From Nannobrachium achirus (taxonomy: Eukaryota > Chordata > Actinopteri > Myctophiformes > Myctophidae), in NCBI GenBank assembly GCA_963921795.1, contig OY997642.1, positions 56,998,591 through 57,062,590 on the forward strand: a DNA stretch of 64,000 nucleotides, in the 5' to 3' direction. Positions 38,521 through 50,639 of this stretch are shown piece by piece. Position 1 is the first letter of the stretch; every line of letters starts with the position of its first letter. A program made the position numbers and the translations under genes. The notes under the pieces were generated by a model. It searched no databases and was not told where the DNA came from. It was given only the letters and a program-made list of their open reading frames with translations.

Positions 38521-39859
38521 AAAAAAAGATTAAGACTGCTGTGTATGTGTAATGCTACCAGGAGCCAAGCTCCAGCTAGTCCTGTGGAGATGGAGCTGCT
38601 GATGTCGGTCGGAGCTGATGCTGATGCTGCCGGAGTTGCTGAGGAGAAGGACGATCCAGAAATCTAAGAGTTTTCGTCTATTCTGAAGCGCTTCTTCAGC
38701 TCGAGAGCTTTTTGATGCGTTTTTTTTTGGGCTCTCATCCTCTTCCTCCTCTGATATACCTCCAGATTTTGGTGTAAACCTTGCAAAGGGACAGAAAAGA
38801 GCCATTTTAGTTAAAGAATATTTTGAGAATATTTCCAGCACTGCCACCAAAATGTGGAATGCCCAGACATAAAAGCGAATTATTCGCTTGAGTCATGGTT
38901 TTAGTCATGGCGCCAAGCTTCGGCGCCAAGCCCCAGCTACTTCTTGTGTAACTTTTTGCAGACCTCCTTCCTCTGCTCTGAAATAGCTTGAGTTCATCTT
39001 GCATAAATAGCTTGAATTCATCTTGTATTGAGTCATGGTTTTAGTCATCACAGCTTAGCTTTTATTTAGTTTTCCTCAGTGAGAAAGGTAGTCAACCATA
39101 GTCTACAAAATGAACACTGGCGTATACCTGAGCTCTCATTGTGGTGAGCTGGGAAGCATTGAAGTCCTCCCCCAGCCTTGGCACCAAGCTACTTCTTGTG
39201 TAACTTCTTGCAGACCTCCTCCTTCCTCTGCTCTGAAATAGCTTGAATTGAGACAGAAAGGGCCATTTTTGTTTGATAATAATATTTTGATTATTATCAA
39301 TATTTCCCAGCACTGCTATCAAATTGTGGAATGACCTGATCCCATCCCATATAACAGGCCTGAAAATGCACCTTTCAGGAGACCTAACGAGAGGTAAATA
39401 TCACTCATCACTTTCCCCCCCACCCTCACAGTGGTCCCACCCTTCCCAATTGGTCTGTCTAAAGTGCAATATCCACAATACCATTAATCAAAATAAGTTT
39501 AAAATGTATATTTAGTTACTTTACACCACTTTAAACATACCTTTTTTGTTCCCTTTTCAAATAAGTCCATTGTTTTTGTGCTGTCATCAGGCGTTATTTA
39601 GTTTTCCTCAGTGAAAAAGGTAGTCAACAAACATTTTTCACCATAGTCTACAAAATGAACACTGGCGTATACCTGAGCTCTCTTTGTGGTGAGCTGGGAA
39701 GCGTTGAAGTTCTCCCCCAGCCGTCCTCCTATCAGGGGCTTGGCGTGAAGTCCTGCCTCTGCATCCCAGGCCAGTAATAGGCCCCATGATGGCACAGTGT
39801 GTTTTTTCCACCCCACAGTGGCCCCCAGTGTCACGTGCATTCAATTCTTTGAATATATC

Positions 39860-39894
<35 letters not shown>

Positions 39895-40110
39895 TGGTGT
39901 CTGGTGCAATCCTTGCAAAGAGACAGAAAAGTGCCATTTTAGTTTGATAATATTTCCAGCACTGCCACCAAAATGTGGAATGCCCTGATCCCATCCCTTA
40001 AAACAGGCCTGAAAATGCACCTTTCAAGAGACCAAAAGGGAGGTAAATATCACTCATCCTTCCCCCTAGCTTAGCAACATGTAGCTAAGCTAGCATGTAG
40101 CTAACCATAC

Positions 40111-40256
40111 CTGGGTTGTCCCTTTGTAAATCCCGATGGTTTCGCGCTGGCAGTCTGCACTGGTTTCCAGGTCTCAGGCTTGGCGTCGCCAGTAGCATCA
40201 TCGGCTAACAAAAAGTCAGTGATCTCCTTGTCTTTCTCAGACTGAGACGACGACAT
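40111..40256 (-). CDS. Candidate exon, ITDFLLADD block (second version)
   Basis: Starts with ATG at 40254-40256 in the context GAAACATGTC. It reads MSSSQSEKDKEITDFLLADD, then a Thr/Pro/Lys-rich stretch ending KGQPR, up to a good donor AG|GTATGG. 48 codons, hydrophilic. Clearly related to the frame at 40333-40477. Function unknown. Confidence 0.35.
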
Positions 40257-40332
40257 GTTTCTTTTTCAACGTCTCGTCTTCTGAACAATCTGAAGAGCAC
40301 CACTTCTAAAATCCATATCACACCACTGGTAA

Positions 40333-40477
40333 GTTCCGTTGGTTTATCGCTGTCATCCTGCGCTGGTTTATGGGGCACAGGCTGGCCATCGTCAGTAGAA
40401 TCATCGGCTAAAAGGATGTCAGTGATGTCCTTAAATTTCTCTTTATCAAATGAAAATTCTCTTTTACAACGTGTCAT
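40333..40477 (-). CDS. Candidate exon, ITDILLADD block (first version)
   Basis: Reads MTRCKREFSFDKEKFKDITD, then ILLADDSTDDGQPVPHKPAQ and DDSDKPTELT. The shared core ITDxLLADDxTxD with 40111-40256 and the same downstream wording show a duplication. No strong donor was found at its 3' end. Function unknown. Confidence 0.35.
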
Positions 40478-41210
40478 CTTCTTCCAAAGCCAAATCCTGC
40501 GCTTCCAAGACTTTATGGCTTGGCTGGCATCAGTAACATTTCCGGGTCATGAGATAGTAGCAACTTTATGGTGCATTAAATACATCATCAGAATTCCACT
40601 GATAGCTACCTGTGTATGTGGCTTCCCTGCCAGAGCTCCTGCTCAGTCTGTTGTGTAAAGACCTTGAGTCATGGTTTTAGTCATCACAGCTTAGCTTTTA
40701 TTTAGTTTTCCTCAGTGAAGGTAGTTAACGAACATTTTTCACCATAGTCTACAAAATTAACATTGGCATATACCTGAGCTCTCTTTGTGGTGAGCTGGGA
40801 AGTGTTGAAGTCCTCCCCCAGCCTTCCTGCCCCTCGCGGGGCGGAACTTGGCACCAAGCTCTGGCGCTAAGCCCCAGCTACTTCTTGTGTAACTTCTTGC
40901 AGACCTCCTCCTTCCTCTGCTCTGAAATAGCTTGAATTTGTCTTGCAGCCCTGCAAAGAGACAGAAATGTGCCATTTTAGTTTGATAAAAATATTTTGAT
41001 TAGGCCTATCATCAATATTTCCAGCACTGCCATCAAAATGTGGAATGACCTGATCCCATCCCATATAACAGACCTGAAAATGCACCTTTCAGGAGACCAA
41101 AAGAGTATATCACTTATCACTTTCCCCCCCACCCTCACAGTGCTCCCACCCTTCCCAACTGGTCTGTCTAAAGTTCAATAATATCCACAATACCATTAAT
41201 CAAAATTATA

Positions 41211-44200
41211 TTTGACCTTGTATGAGGGAAGAGGAAGCGTTGGTTGCAAGTGATAACAAAAGTCAGTTAAGACCAATTGGTTTGGCAGTTAAAACACAGA
41301 CATGTTAGTACCTTTACTCTTCTTTAATAATATTGCAAACACACTTGCAAAAGAGTTATTGATAATGATAAGTGCAAGAATGCTCTAGAAAAGGCAGCCT
41401 CTTACTTGTCTCCTTGGCTCCTGAGAATGATAGCATCACTCCATGTCTTGTGTATCATTTTCGATGAGCCTCAGTTTGTTACAAATCATAAGTGTGGTTT
41501 CTTAAAACCCACTCCAAAACCGTGTTAGAGCTTCAGTTGACGATCGATGTCTTTTTACTTTTCTCTGAACTTTTAAGATAACAAACAAACACATTCTACA
41601 TGTGTACATTGATGGCAAAAAAATCTGTATTCTCTCCTCTGTGCACAGCTTCACTGAATCAAGCATCATTAAGACGGTTTATATATCCCACACAGCAAGC
41701 CACTAACAAGGCAGACACCGTTTGACTGATTACTAATTAACCAATAGTGTATCATAGTTAATATATATCATAGTTAAAACAAATCAAAGCACAAAATCTA
41801 AACACCTGTGTGTACTAATGTACTAATGAAATTGTAAAAATTGTAACGAAAGAAATGCTGTGTTTTCTAATGAAATGAAATGGCTCTTGTAGGAGAACGT
41901 TGTACCTTTCTAATAGGGTGTGCCTAACCTCGCCTACCAGGCTTTCTGAGAAAAAGCCTGGTGTTCGTTCACTACAGGCCGTTTGGTTTCCGCCTAGAGC
42001 GCGGAAACCACTAGAAGAAGCGGCGTCGTCGCTTTGATTTGGTTCCCTCCGTTTGTTTCCCCAATCCCTATTAAAATGCTCGAGTAGCCTAGTGTAGTCT
42101 TGCCAGTCGCTAAAAGTTGGACTAAAAGATGCACATACCAAACGATTTTTTCAAAAGCAAAACTACTCCGCATCAAGGAGTTTATAAGGTAGGCCCTAAA
42201 AGTGTGTCCTTGAGTGCAGGGGAATATTTTTGGTTAAAACTGAATCCGGTTTGATCTTTCCGGCAAATTGTAGTCCTTTGAGTACTACAACATGACATTT
42301 TGTGGTTTCCGCTCCAGACCGGTTACAAGCCCGAAAAGTGAAGTGATCCCAGACTAGGGTGTGCCAAATGTAGTTCTAAGAGCGGCCATTTCTTGGGTAA
42401 ACACAGCCGCTAAGGACTACAATGACGTAGCCGCTGGCACACACTATATAGGGCCTACTGTTTTAGAGCAGTGCAGTGGCCGTTTTTAAAGTGTAGTTAT
42501 TTGGGCTTGTTTCCAATTTTATTTAGGCCTATATCATCGTTAAATCAGTTCTCAAACATTTGCATGTCAAGATTGCCCACGTATTTGGGCAATCTTTGTG
42601 CATGCTCTAATGGCCTACAGGCCAGAATGAAAAATCATATAAAGTATTACAAATATTAACCATTCTAATGTACTGTTATCTGTACTGGAGAATATAATGT
42701 ATTAATATAAACCGTTCTAATGTACTGTTATCTCTACTGAAGCGGATCCATTATCATGAGGGTGAGTCTCTGTCCAGACAATCACTGTTCTATGATTGCT
42801 GCCACAACTTTTACACTGCATTGTTTTTATCACTGTGTTCACAAGGGTCCAACTGACCCCAGTAATGACTGGGGATATTAATATTGAAATATGACGTATA
42901 GTATGATCCATAAAGTTATGGAATATTAATATTCCAATATAATAGAATATTGAATGTGCATCAATCTATTTGTAACTTGAGTTCTTGAAAGTTTGGAATT
43001 AATCATAAATCCCAAGCATAAAAACACTGCAAAACCGAAACAACAAAATAGACCAAACATTTGCTGAAGTTATAATATAATCAGGATTTATTCAAATTTC
43101 AAATACAACAAAGGGAAACAAAATTGCATTCCAAAACTTTACTTTAAAAAGACAAAAGTCCACTTTTTAAAACAAATCAAAATAAAAGTCAAGGTAAACA
43201 ATACATTGGTTATGGTAATATTCCCTAGCCACAAATATGTCTTAGATAGACGGAGAGGGAGAAAGAGGGGAAAAGATGAAAGGTGACAACAAAAACTAAA
43301 ATCTTTGTTGTGGAAAGAAAAGCTGTAATCCTGGAGAGGTTTTCAATTAACTTTAGCTGTTGCCTTAGACACATACTGTAGCCAAACAATTTTAAGGTCA
43401 CCAAGGGGGATCTCAGCCCAGGTTAAGCTGAGTCTTGGTTTCATGTTCCATGCTAGTTTCCTGGTGGTTTTGATTCTCTCAGGACATATTAGTGACTAGG
43501 GATTCATGGAACTAAATCAAAGAAAATAATACAAAGCATGCATAATAAAGGCCACCATGGGCATAAGACCTGAGGGGGTCTTTAATTCGTCCGAAGGCCT
43601 GGCTCAAAGGAAAACATCATAACACACAAAAATCAATGGGGCGGGGGCCCAACATCTAGAAATAAAGAGTGAGGAGGACTCATTCTATCCTAGGGGCAGA
43701 CTCGGGGAGTCGGCCGTGGACTAGGTATAAGGGGGTCCTCACTCTAAAATGGCCTTGATGGCCTTTCCTGAGTGAAAGAGGTAGGTAACATGCATAACAC
43801 TGAACTTGGATGGGGACCCGACATCTAAGTAAAGAAGAGACATAAAAGTGAAGATCAAATCCATCCTATGTGCCAACTCGGATGGGGTCTACATCCGAGG
43901 GCTTCTCCTGAGTGACAGGGGTAGGTGGCATGCATAATGCTTGAGGTAACTGGACGAAAGCAAAGGCCGATTCTGGCAATGCTCATAAACATCAAATTAA
44001 CATGAGAAAAGCAACAATTAAAATAGAAGAAACAATTATTTGCTAAAAATAATGCTAAAAAGTTTCAAACACGCCGACGGAGGTCATCCCAACTCCAGGT
44101 GGGGAGGTAGCTATGCTTCTATAACAATAGAGCCCTATTGTTTTTAAATCTCAGAGCCATTGTGGGGCAGAGTGCCACAGAGGGTCACCCTAGAAGAGAG

Positions 44201-45060
44201 ACTGGGGGGCGACAACCTCAGGAGCTGGCTCTTCTCCTGAGGTAGGAGTGTCAGAGAGGTAGATGCTGTGATTATCGCTAACAGGGAGGGTGAGGAGGAA
44301 GGAGAGCTCCCTTCTCTCTGGATCTACTGTGAGGGGGAGTGGGGGAGTGCGCCACCTAATGAGTTGGCAAGGTGGGCTTGAGTAGTAAAAAGTAGTGCCC
44401 AGCCGTGGAGAGGCGTAATTCTCTAGACACTTTTTCTTATATGGCAATACAGCCTAAATATGCTTTATGTTTATGATGTCTGGATGACAGTCCCACATAC
44501 AGTGCACACATACACTGACTTGTATATCTAGGTAAGTTATAATCCCTGTTCACTGCATTATATGTGTTTTACATCACCATGTTCAAAAAGGGTCCAACTC
44601 TGCAGTGTAGAGTTAAATCGGTCTCTGTCAAATCTGCAGTGTACAGTTACCTAGTAGTCTAGGTCAACTCTCTGCAGTGTACAGGTACAGTAGTCTAGGT
44701 CTACTGGGTATGTGGTCAGGTTTAGGCTTGGCTCAGAGAAGAGGACGCCCCTACCTTGCATAGTCCAACATGACGGGCACCAAATAATGTACTACTTTTG
44801 TATTTTGTTTTTTTTATCATATGTACTGTAAATGTGTATTTAGTAATTTAATTGCTATTTTATTTGTGCTTGTCATCTTCAATTTCACTGTAATTTTGTA
44901 ATTTGACCCCAGGAAGAATAGTCACTAATGGAGATCTTAAAGAAATAAACAATAGGTCAACTCTCTGCAGTGTACAGTGACAGTAGCGTAGGCATGAATT
45001 ACTTTTGTCAGATCAGAGGTGGTCAACAACCATTTCATTTTGGCAATATTTCTAAGATGA
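41211..45060. other. No gene recognised
   Basis: Includes a symmetric stretch with GGTTTCCGCC / GCGGAAACC (41980-42010) and an AT-rich zone (42650-43250). An imperfect repeat with CCCAACATCTAGAAATAAAG / CCCGACATCTAAGTAAAGAA lies at 43648 and 43826, and CTCTGCAGTGTAC-type words at 44600-44990. No exon signals were convincing on either strand. Confidence 0.35.
44859..44864 (-). terminator. Candidate polyadenylation signal for the protease gene
   Basis: AATAAA on the minus strand (TTTATT on +), about 260 bp downstream of the protease stop codon. Position only. Confidence 0.3.
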
Positions 45061-45120
45061 TGAAATGACGACCAAATGACCTTGACATTGTGTCGGAGGT
45101 TGAGGTCAATTCAGTCAGGG

Positions 45121-45348
<228 letters not shown>

Positions 45349-45635
45349 CTATGAAGGTGGATTCTGCTTTTCAATGGGAATGGAGTGGTTTCTTTCCATT
45401 TGCAAGTTTCTGCAAAATACGCTCCATTCTCCATAAAAAAAAGTATGAATGCAAAACAAGGAAAGAAACCTGTGGGAACAAATGCATTTGCGGGGGGTTC
45501 CCCGGTAGGATGTAGCATGTGGAAGGAACAGTTATTCCAGTTCCTTTCCCCTTCATCAGGTGCCTCAGCAGACCAGGAGGAGGCAGTATAGAGACCAGGA
45601 TTACTGCATGTTTTTAAGATTAGACACACACTCAC

Positions 45636-45784
45636 ATTGCAGGCGTCGATTCCTCCCTCTATGTCTCCTGCACAGAGCATGGTATCATCCAGTCGCTGTG
45701 GATAAAAATCCTCGCAGATCTTCTTAGAGATCAGGGGAATGTTGGCATCATGCAGCGTTCTGGAACTTTCTTCATTCCCTTCTC
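45636..45784 (-). CDS. Serine protease exon 4 (S1 Asp)
   Basis: Acceptor CCCCCAG; the exon reads REGNEESSRTLHDANIPLIS, KKICEDFYPQRLDDTMLCAG, DIEGGIDACN and ends at AAT|GTGAGT. DAC precedes GDSGG in the next exon, placing an Asp six residues before the catalytic Ser (position 189), so cleavage after Lys/Arg is expected. SRTL..A.IPL..K..CE..Y..R....MLCAG resembles neurotrypsin, while GGIDAC resembles factor I. 149 bp, phase 2 to 0. Confidence 0.9.
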
Positions 45785-46085
45785 CTGGGGGTCAAGAACA
45801 CAGAAAGACGACACAGATGAAGACAGAAAGACTAACACATGTCAACCTAAAGTTTCACTTCCCATTGGTAAATTAATTAATAGCATATAGAAGAATAGAC
45901 CGTAATAGATGAGCATCAATGGCGCACAAGCTGTTCGTGAAGAAGAACCTGAGTGTTAACCTTCTCTAAACTGTCTGTGGTATCAGGTTGATTCAGATCA
46001 GTGCTAATGTGTAGTTAGATACATACCATGTTTAGTGTGGTATCAGGTTGATTCAGATCAGTGCTAACTGCTAATGTGTAGTTAG

Positions 46086-46339
46086 TTGGGGGGAATGATA
46101 ACAGTAACGGAATTGAAAAATCGTTTTTAATTAGCAATGATCTACTATATCCATTTGCAAAAGCAAATATCGCACCGTTTGGCTTTGTATATCGTATCTT
46201 TGCTAAATGGTTACTTTATCGATTTTAAATCGTTGAATCGTATCGCCATGGATGAACCAATATCGCCCATGTATCGTAGCGTCAACCATGTATTGTGATA
46301 TATATCGTATCATTGTTCAAATGTATTGTTACAACCCTA
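46086..46339. mobile_element. hAT MITE in protease intron 3 (254 bp)
   Basis: Flanked by a perfect 8-bp duplication GTAGTTAG (46078-46085 and 46340-46347). The right end GTTACAACCCTA pairs with a diverged left end. AT-rich interior with TATCGTATCG words. It ends only 9 bp from the donor of exon 3. Confidence 0.75.
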
Positions 46340-46355
46340 GTAGTTAGATACATAC

Positions 46356-46487
46356 GAGTGCGGCCCCATCCAGAAAGCACACACTCCAGGCCATCAGGTA
46401 AGAGCTGTTTAGGCAGACAGGCGGTTTTAACATAGCGACTTTCCACAGCACACAGAGGACCCTTGGTGACGTCCAGTTGAAGTAAAG
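46356..46487 (-). CDS. Serine protease exon 3
   Basis: Acceptor TGTGTCAG; reads ALLQLDVTKGPLCAVESRYV, KTACLPKQLLPDGLECVLSG, WGRT, ending C|GTATGT. Ala completes NDIALL with the previous exon. Cys in GPLCAVES is the chymotrypsin Cys122 that binds the N-terminal chain through its CGRP cysteine. CAVESRYVKTACLP closely resembles HABP2 (CALESKYVKTVCLP as I remember it). Phase 1 to 1, 132 bp. Confidence 0.92.
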
Positions 46488-46683
46488 CTGACACACAGAA
46501 TGTTACATTATTAGCATATCTGATAAATGTCATTTACAAATGAAATAATTACATTACAATGTGAGTCAATGTGGAACAACTTTGTATACTTTTGCCATAG
46601 TTATGTCAATACATTCAGAATGCTAACTGGCTTGACAGCTAATCATGTTGTGTCACTGACACAATGTAAATTCATGTCCTCAC

Positions 46684-46847
46684 CGATGTCATTACTAACA
46701 GCCAATAGACTGGTACCATCAGGGGACTTTACTTCCCTGTAATACTCATGTTTGATGGCTTTCCCCACAGGGATGACCTGGTCATTGTTTCCATGAATCG
46801 TATGGTCCAATCTCCCCACGACCACCTGCATGTCCATGTTACTGTCA
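46684..46847 (-). CDS. Serine protease exon 2 (catalytic Asp)
   Basis: Acceptor GTTTCTACAG; reads DSNMDMQVVVGRLDHTIHGN, NDQVIPVGKAIKHEYYREVK, SPDGTSLLAVSNDI and ends ATC G|GTGAGG. NDI|A carries the catalytic Asp (102). The first 28 bases of the exon, with the acceptor, are the template of the 55-bp tandem array that continues upstream to about 47197. Phase 2 to 1, 164 bp. Confidence 0.92.
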
Positions 46848-47200
46848 CTGTAGAAACAACCAGTCATTCATTAAGACCACCTGCATGTCCATGTTACTGT
46901 CACTGTAGAAACAACCAGTCATTCATTAAGACCACCTGCATGTCCATGTTACTGTCACTGTAGAAACAACCAGTCATTCATTAAGACCACCTGCATGTCC
47001 ATGTTACTGTCACTGTAGAAACAACCAGTCATTCATTAAGAACACCTGCATGTCCATGGAACTGTCACTGTAGAAACAACCAGACATTCATTAAGACCAC
47101 CTGCATGTCCATGTTACTGTCACTGTAGAAACAACCAGTCATTCATTAAGACCACCTGCATGGCCATGGTACTGTCACTGTAGAAACAACCAGTCATTTT
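46821..47200. repeat. 55-bp tandem repeat containing the exon-2 splice acceptor
   Basis: Seven units start at 46821, 46876, 46931, 46986, 47041, 47096 and 47151. On the minus strand each unit reads TTAATGAATGACTGGTTGTT, TCTACAG and then the first 28 nt of exon 2. The lowest unit overlaps the real exon; six more lie in the intron, with only a few substitutions. Confidence 0.95.
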
Positions 47201-48577
47201 TTATCCAGAGAGAAGTACTCTACAGATTTCAGAAAGTCACACATCCTGCCATTGGCAAGACAGTAGAATTCAAGTGGATTGGCAGAACATTGAACTTGTA
47301 GATCAGCTATTTTAGCTATGTTATGACCTCTCAGTGGTGGACAGTACTCAAGTTAATTTACATACTGTACTTAAGTACAGATTCTGAGGATTTGTACTTT
47401 ACTTGAGTATTAGATTTCTTTGATACTTATAACTCTTACTCAAGTAAGTACTAAGTACTTTTTTTTTTTTACCTAAATGCAGTTGGCCACACACTGTGTT
47501 TGTCAAAGAAGGAAACCTATCACAGTACATGTTCTCCACTGGAATCTATGAAAAAGCGGAAATATGTCATCCCCTAACCACATACCAATGATTCAATGAT
47601 GGTTACGTCAAAGGAAGAGAGACAGACCGAATGGGCTTCGCCCTTTCTTTGAATCTGGGTACCCAGATTACCCACATACAGACAGGGGAGTCAGAGAGAC
47701 AACGCGAGAAAGACAGTGCAGTGGGTTTCAAAGAGTTAAAGAAAGGGATATTTCACTTAAAAAAAAAACGTTGGGTAATTTTATTGTCTAATCAGGCTTT
47801 TATGAACACCCTGAACAGATTTTAATATGATTATTTCAGTATTTAGATATTTGATGTAAATGTTATCAGGCCCTACTCCCGCAGGGCTCCTCCCCATACA
47901 CACCCATTGTAACTCCAAACTCCATTTTAACTATGATAAATTCATTAAAAACACCCCTTGTTTTTTCTGGTAACTCATACTACCCTCCTAATACGTGAGC
48001 AGGCAAGGTAGGTCAGCAATGTACGGAATTAAGTTATAGAGGCAAGTGGAATCGCTGGTGAGTGACCACCTCTCGATCCCCTTCAGTTCACATACTGTAC
48101 CTGGTGGACATTGGGACTCTGTGCACTTTGGGACCAGCTGCACATTGGGATGGAGGATACCATCATCTACCTGCTAAATTTGTTTAGAAAAATCTAGAGT
48201 CAGGAATGCTTTCTGTGATTGCATCATACCTTTTTGAAGTCCCTTTTTTTCTTGATAGTCAGTGTGCCATATCAACATGAACCACATCGAAACTAATTAT
48301 GATTTTATATAAATTTGACCTTTTTAAATATTTTCTTTCACATCAGGATTAGACAAAACCCATCTCCCAGACTCCCCAATGAGCCTTCACAGTTTGAAAT
48401 GAATACATGTAGAATTATAGTACAGGATTTAATTTGCATACAGATGTGAGGGAACTTCATTTAATTAAATATTTTCTTTTAGAATATAGTCCACCTCTCA
48501 CACTTATGCCAGTGATCACCCTCCCCTGTGCCAAGGATATTACCTGTATCATGAAATAGTGATTTATATCAGCTTAC
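47201..48577 (-). other. Protease intron 1
   Basis: Contains a Tol2-like hAT fragment (47336-47475; TTAAGTACAG, TACTCAAGTAAGTACTAAGT), a CTTGTAGATC motif (47299) and unique sequence. No further exon seen. Confidence 0.5.
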
Positions 48578-48770
48578 ATGCAGTGACCAGCAGTGAGGAC
48601 CCAACAGGATGCAATGAGGACGCCTCCACATGCGTGTCTGAAGCGCTTAGAGCCTTTGGTTCTGCGCTGCAGGGACACCTGCCATGGATGATGTCCAGGA
48701 AGAGACGGCCTGCCTCTGATGACCTTGACTTCATCAGGGAGATCAGGTCTGCCACACTGGGAGAACAGGG
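48578..48770 (-). CDS. Serine protease exon 1 of catalytic domain (activation site, catalytic His)
   Basis: Acceptor CATCTTGTCAG; needs one base from the previous exon. Reads LFSQCGRPDLPDEVKVIRGR, PSLPGHHPWQVSLQRRTKGS, KRFRHACGGVLIASCWVLTA, GHC and ends TGC AT|GTAAGC. HPWQVSL, CGGVLI and TAGHC (catalytic His 57) are all present. CGRP provides the cysteine that holds the N-terminal regulatory chain after activation. Activation would fall at K|VIRG. Most trypsin-like enzymes have IVGG/IIGG here; human tPA has IKGG, so the form is unusual but tolerable. Domain order from this exon to 45121 is complete, about 265 residues. The subfamily (HABP2/tPA, neurotrypsin or factor I-like) cannot be fixed by eye. 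Upstream exons must supply the signal peptide and N-terminal domains; the nearest candidates are the SRCR/Ig exons. Confidence 0.9.
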
Positions 48771-48829
48771 CTGACAAGATGGAGACATGAGATTACGTTG
48801 TGGTCAGACGGACAATAACAATAATTTAT

Positions 48830-49130
<301 letters not shown>

Positions 49131-49234
49131 TTACAATGTCATATTGGACCTGTAGGCCTATCCTAACGCACCACATTTAGTTATTAACCATGTTGTAGCC
49201 AAGGGGACATTTCTCAGGTTATTCTAACAGGCTT

Positions 49235-49555
49235 AAAAACTAGTCTTGTGCAGGAAAAGAGACAGACTATTACAAAAGAGGGAAAAAAGCCTTCGATCAA
49301 CTCCTCACAAAAACTCCTCACTTAACAATAACATACAAGGATGGTGCGGTGTGTAATGAGCAATACAACTAAATGTGTGGGCAGCGCCTAGCCTAGTAAA
49401 CTTGACTCCTCCCATCTTCTGCTTTCGAAAGAAGGCAGGAGGAGGAGTCTGGTTTACAAGGCTAGGCAGCGCCCCCAAAAGGTTTCCAAACCCCCAAAAT
49501 GCTTCTGTTGGTAATCACTCTGGTTTTGAGCGACGTACCAGCTGAGGTGTGTGTA
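49235..49555. repeat. Repeat family S, copy 1
   Basis: CTTCGATCAACTCCTCACAA and AATGCTTCTGTTGGTAATCA, then CTCTGGTTTTGAGCGAC. Copy 2 is at 52585-52860. An extra inverted CTCCTCCC-type insert (49395-49460) is present only here. Confidence 0.7.
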
Positions 49556-50360
49556 CCAGTCACTGTGTGACTGACACCTGAGCATGGCTCCTGCAACCTT
49601 GACATCTGCCTGTGGTTCCAACACTGCTTTGCAAATCTTGCTGTAAATCTCTGGAAGAAAGCCTATATGGTTCCTCTGTGAGGAACTGGTCTATTCTTCT
49701 TGGGGTGTCGTCTTCCTTTGACTTCAACAGTCTAACAGAACTTGATACTAAGGCCCGGTTAGACAGCAACGCTCTGTAGAGAAAACAGCGAGGTCCAAGG
49801 ACATCGCCGCTGCGTTTTGCTTTTTATCCAGCATTCATATGAAGCTACATCAGGGCTTGAAATGATGTAGTGTCCATGTAATTTCGCTAGGTGGCGGTGA
49901 CGCACGGATAGACGACTTGTTTACCATTCACCATGGCGTGGCTGCAGTAGGCTGTATGCGAGCCATGACATCAAATGTGTTGTTGTTTCTTGCGTTTCTG
50001 CAGTTCACATGGTGACACAAGGGGAGACCGTTGTCATCATTTCCACCCACAATTCTGGTCTCACTTCGTTCCGCTTTTAACCCCCGAAAATGCCGTTGTC
50101 GTCTGAACGGAAGGCATATCTGACTGATTTTGCGGAATTCTCGTTGCAAAAGCGCAGTGTAAACGGGGCCCAAGTGTATAAATGGTACCAGGGCTGACAG
50201 TAAATAATGCTGCTACTCTGTATGCTGGAACACCAGCTTCACCTGCCCTGTTGGGACAAGGCCTCTGGCATCTCTCCATTGGGGGGAAGTGTTGCTGCTT
50301 GGAGCATCAATACAAACTCAAAGTTTCAAGACCCATGCTCAGGTGCCAGTCACACAACTG
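49556..50360 (-). mobile_element. DNA-transposon remnant, low confidence
   Basis: GTGTGACTGACACCTGAGCA (49564) and, inverted, GACCCATGCTCAGGTGCCAG (50330) form a terminal-type inverted repeat. Inside, a minus-strand frame (49570-49740) reads KSKEDDTPRRIDQFLTEEPY, RLSSRDLQQDLQSS, vaguely like the helix-turn-helix part of Tc1-type transposases. No catalytic motif. The block GAACACCAGCTTCACCTGCC (50229) recurs at 52900. Confidence 0.35.
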
Positions 50361-50639
50361 CCAGAATCTTTATTATATTATAAACAAATCTAGGTTTTTA
50401 CATGGATAAATAAGAAGAATTCATGGCCAGACTAAAACATGGGGGAAGGACAGATGATGTTTACTGTTCTTTTGTAGGTATGTTATAAAACACTATAAAG
50501 GCCCAGAACAAACAGACAGACAGATAGAATATGAGATGGTACAGGCATACAGACACACAGACAGAAAGACAGACAGACATACAGACAGACAGACAGACGG
50601 ACAGTATAGATTAGTGTCGTTTAAGCAATTGTTTATTAC

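Larger units (their letters stand above)
38530..41210 (-). other. Reiterated exon-like cassette of unknown identity
   Basis: Three to four diverged copies of a module. On the minus strand each has a block QRKEEVCKKLHK (38950-38985, 39190-39235, 40880-40930) behind an acceptor-like TATTTCAG, and a block GE(D/N)FNASQLTT(K/M)RAQ ending at a GTATAC donor (39131-39175, 39672-39745, 40775-40825). Two relatives of the ITD(I/F)LLADD block lie between. On the + strand the module carries KMWNDLIPSHIT.LKMHLSG near 39325 and 41038, reminiscent of LINE C-termini. An acidic, Lys/Ser-rich frame (GGISEEEEDESPKKNASKSS) ends the array at 38670-38780. I cannot name the family. It may be a tandemly duplicated gene segment or a repetitive element with captured exons. 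Confidence 0.4.

Noticed and set aside
49560..49769. Independent protein-coding exon (RRIDQFLTEEPYRLSSRDLQQD)
   Set aside because: No convincing splice borders fitting the SRCR or protease exons, and it lies between inverted repeats; kept only as a weak transposon remnant.
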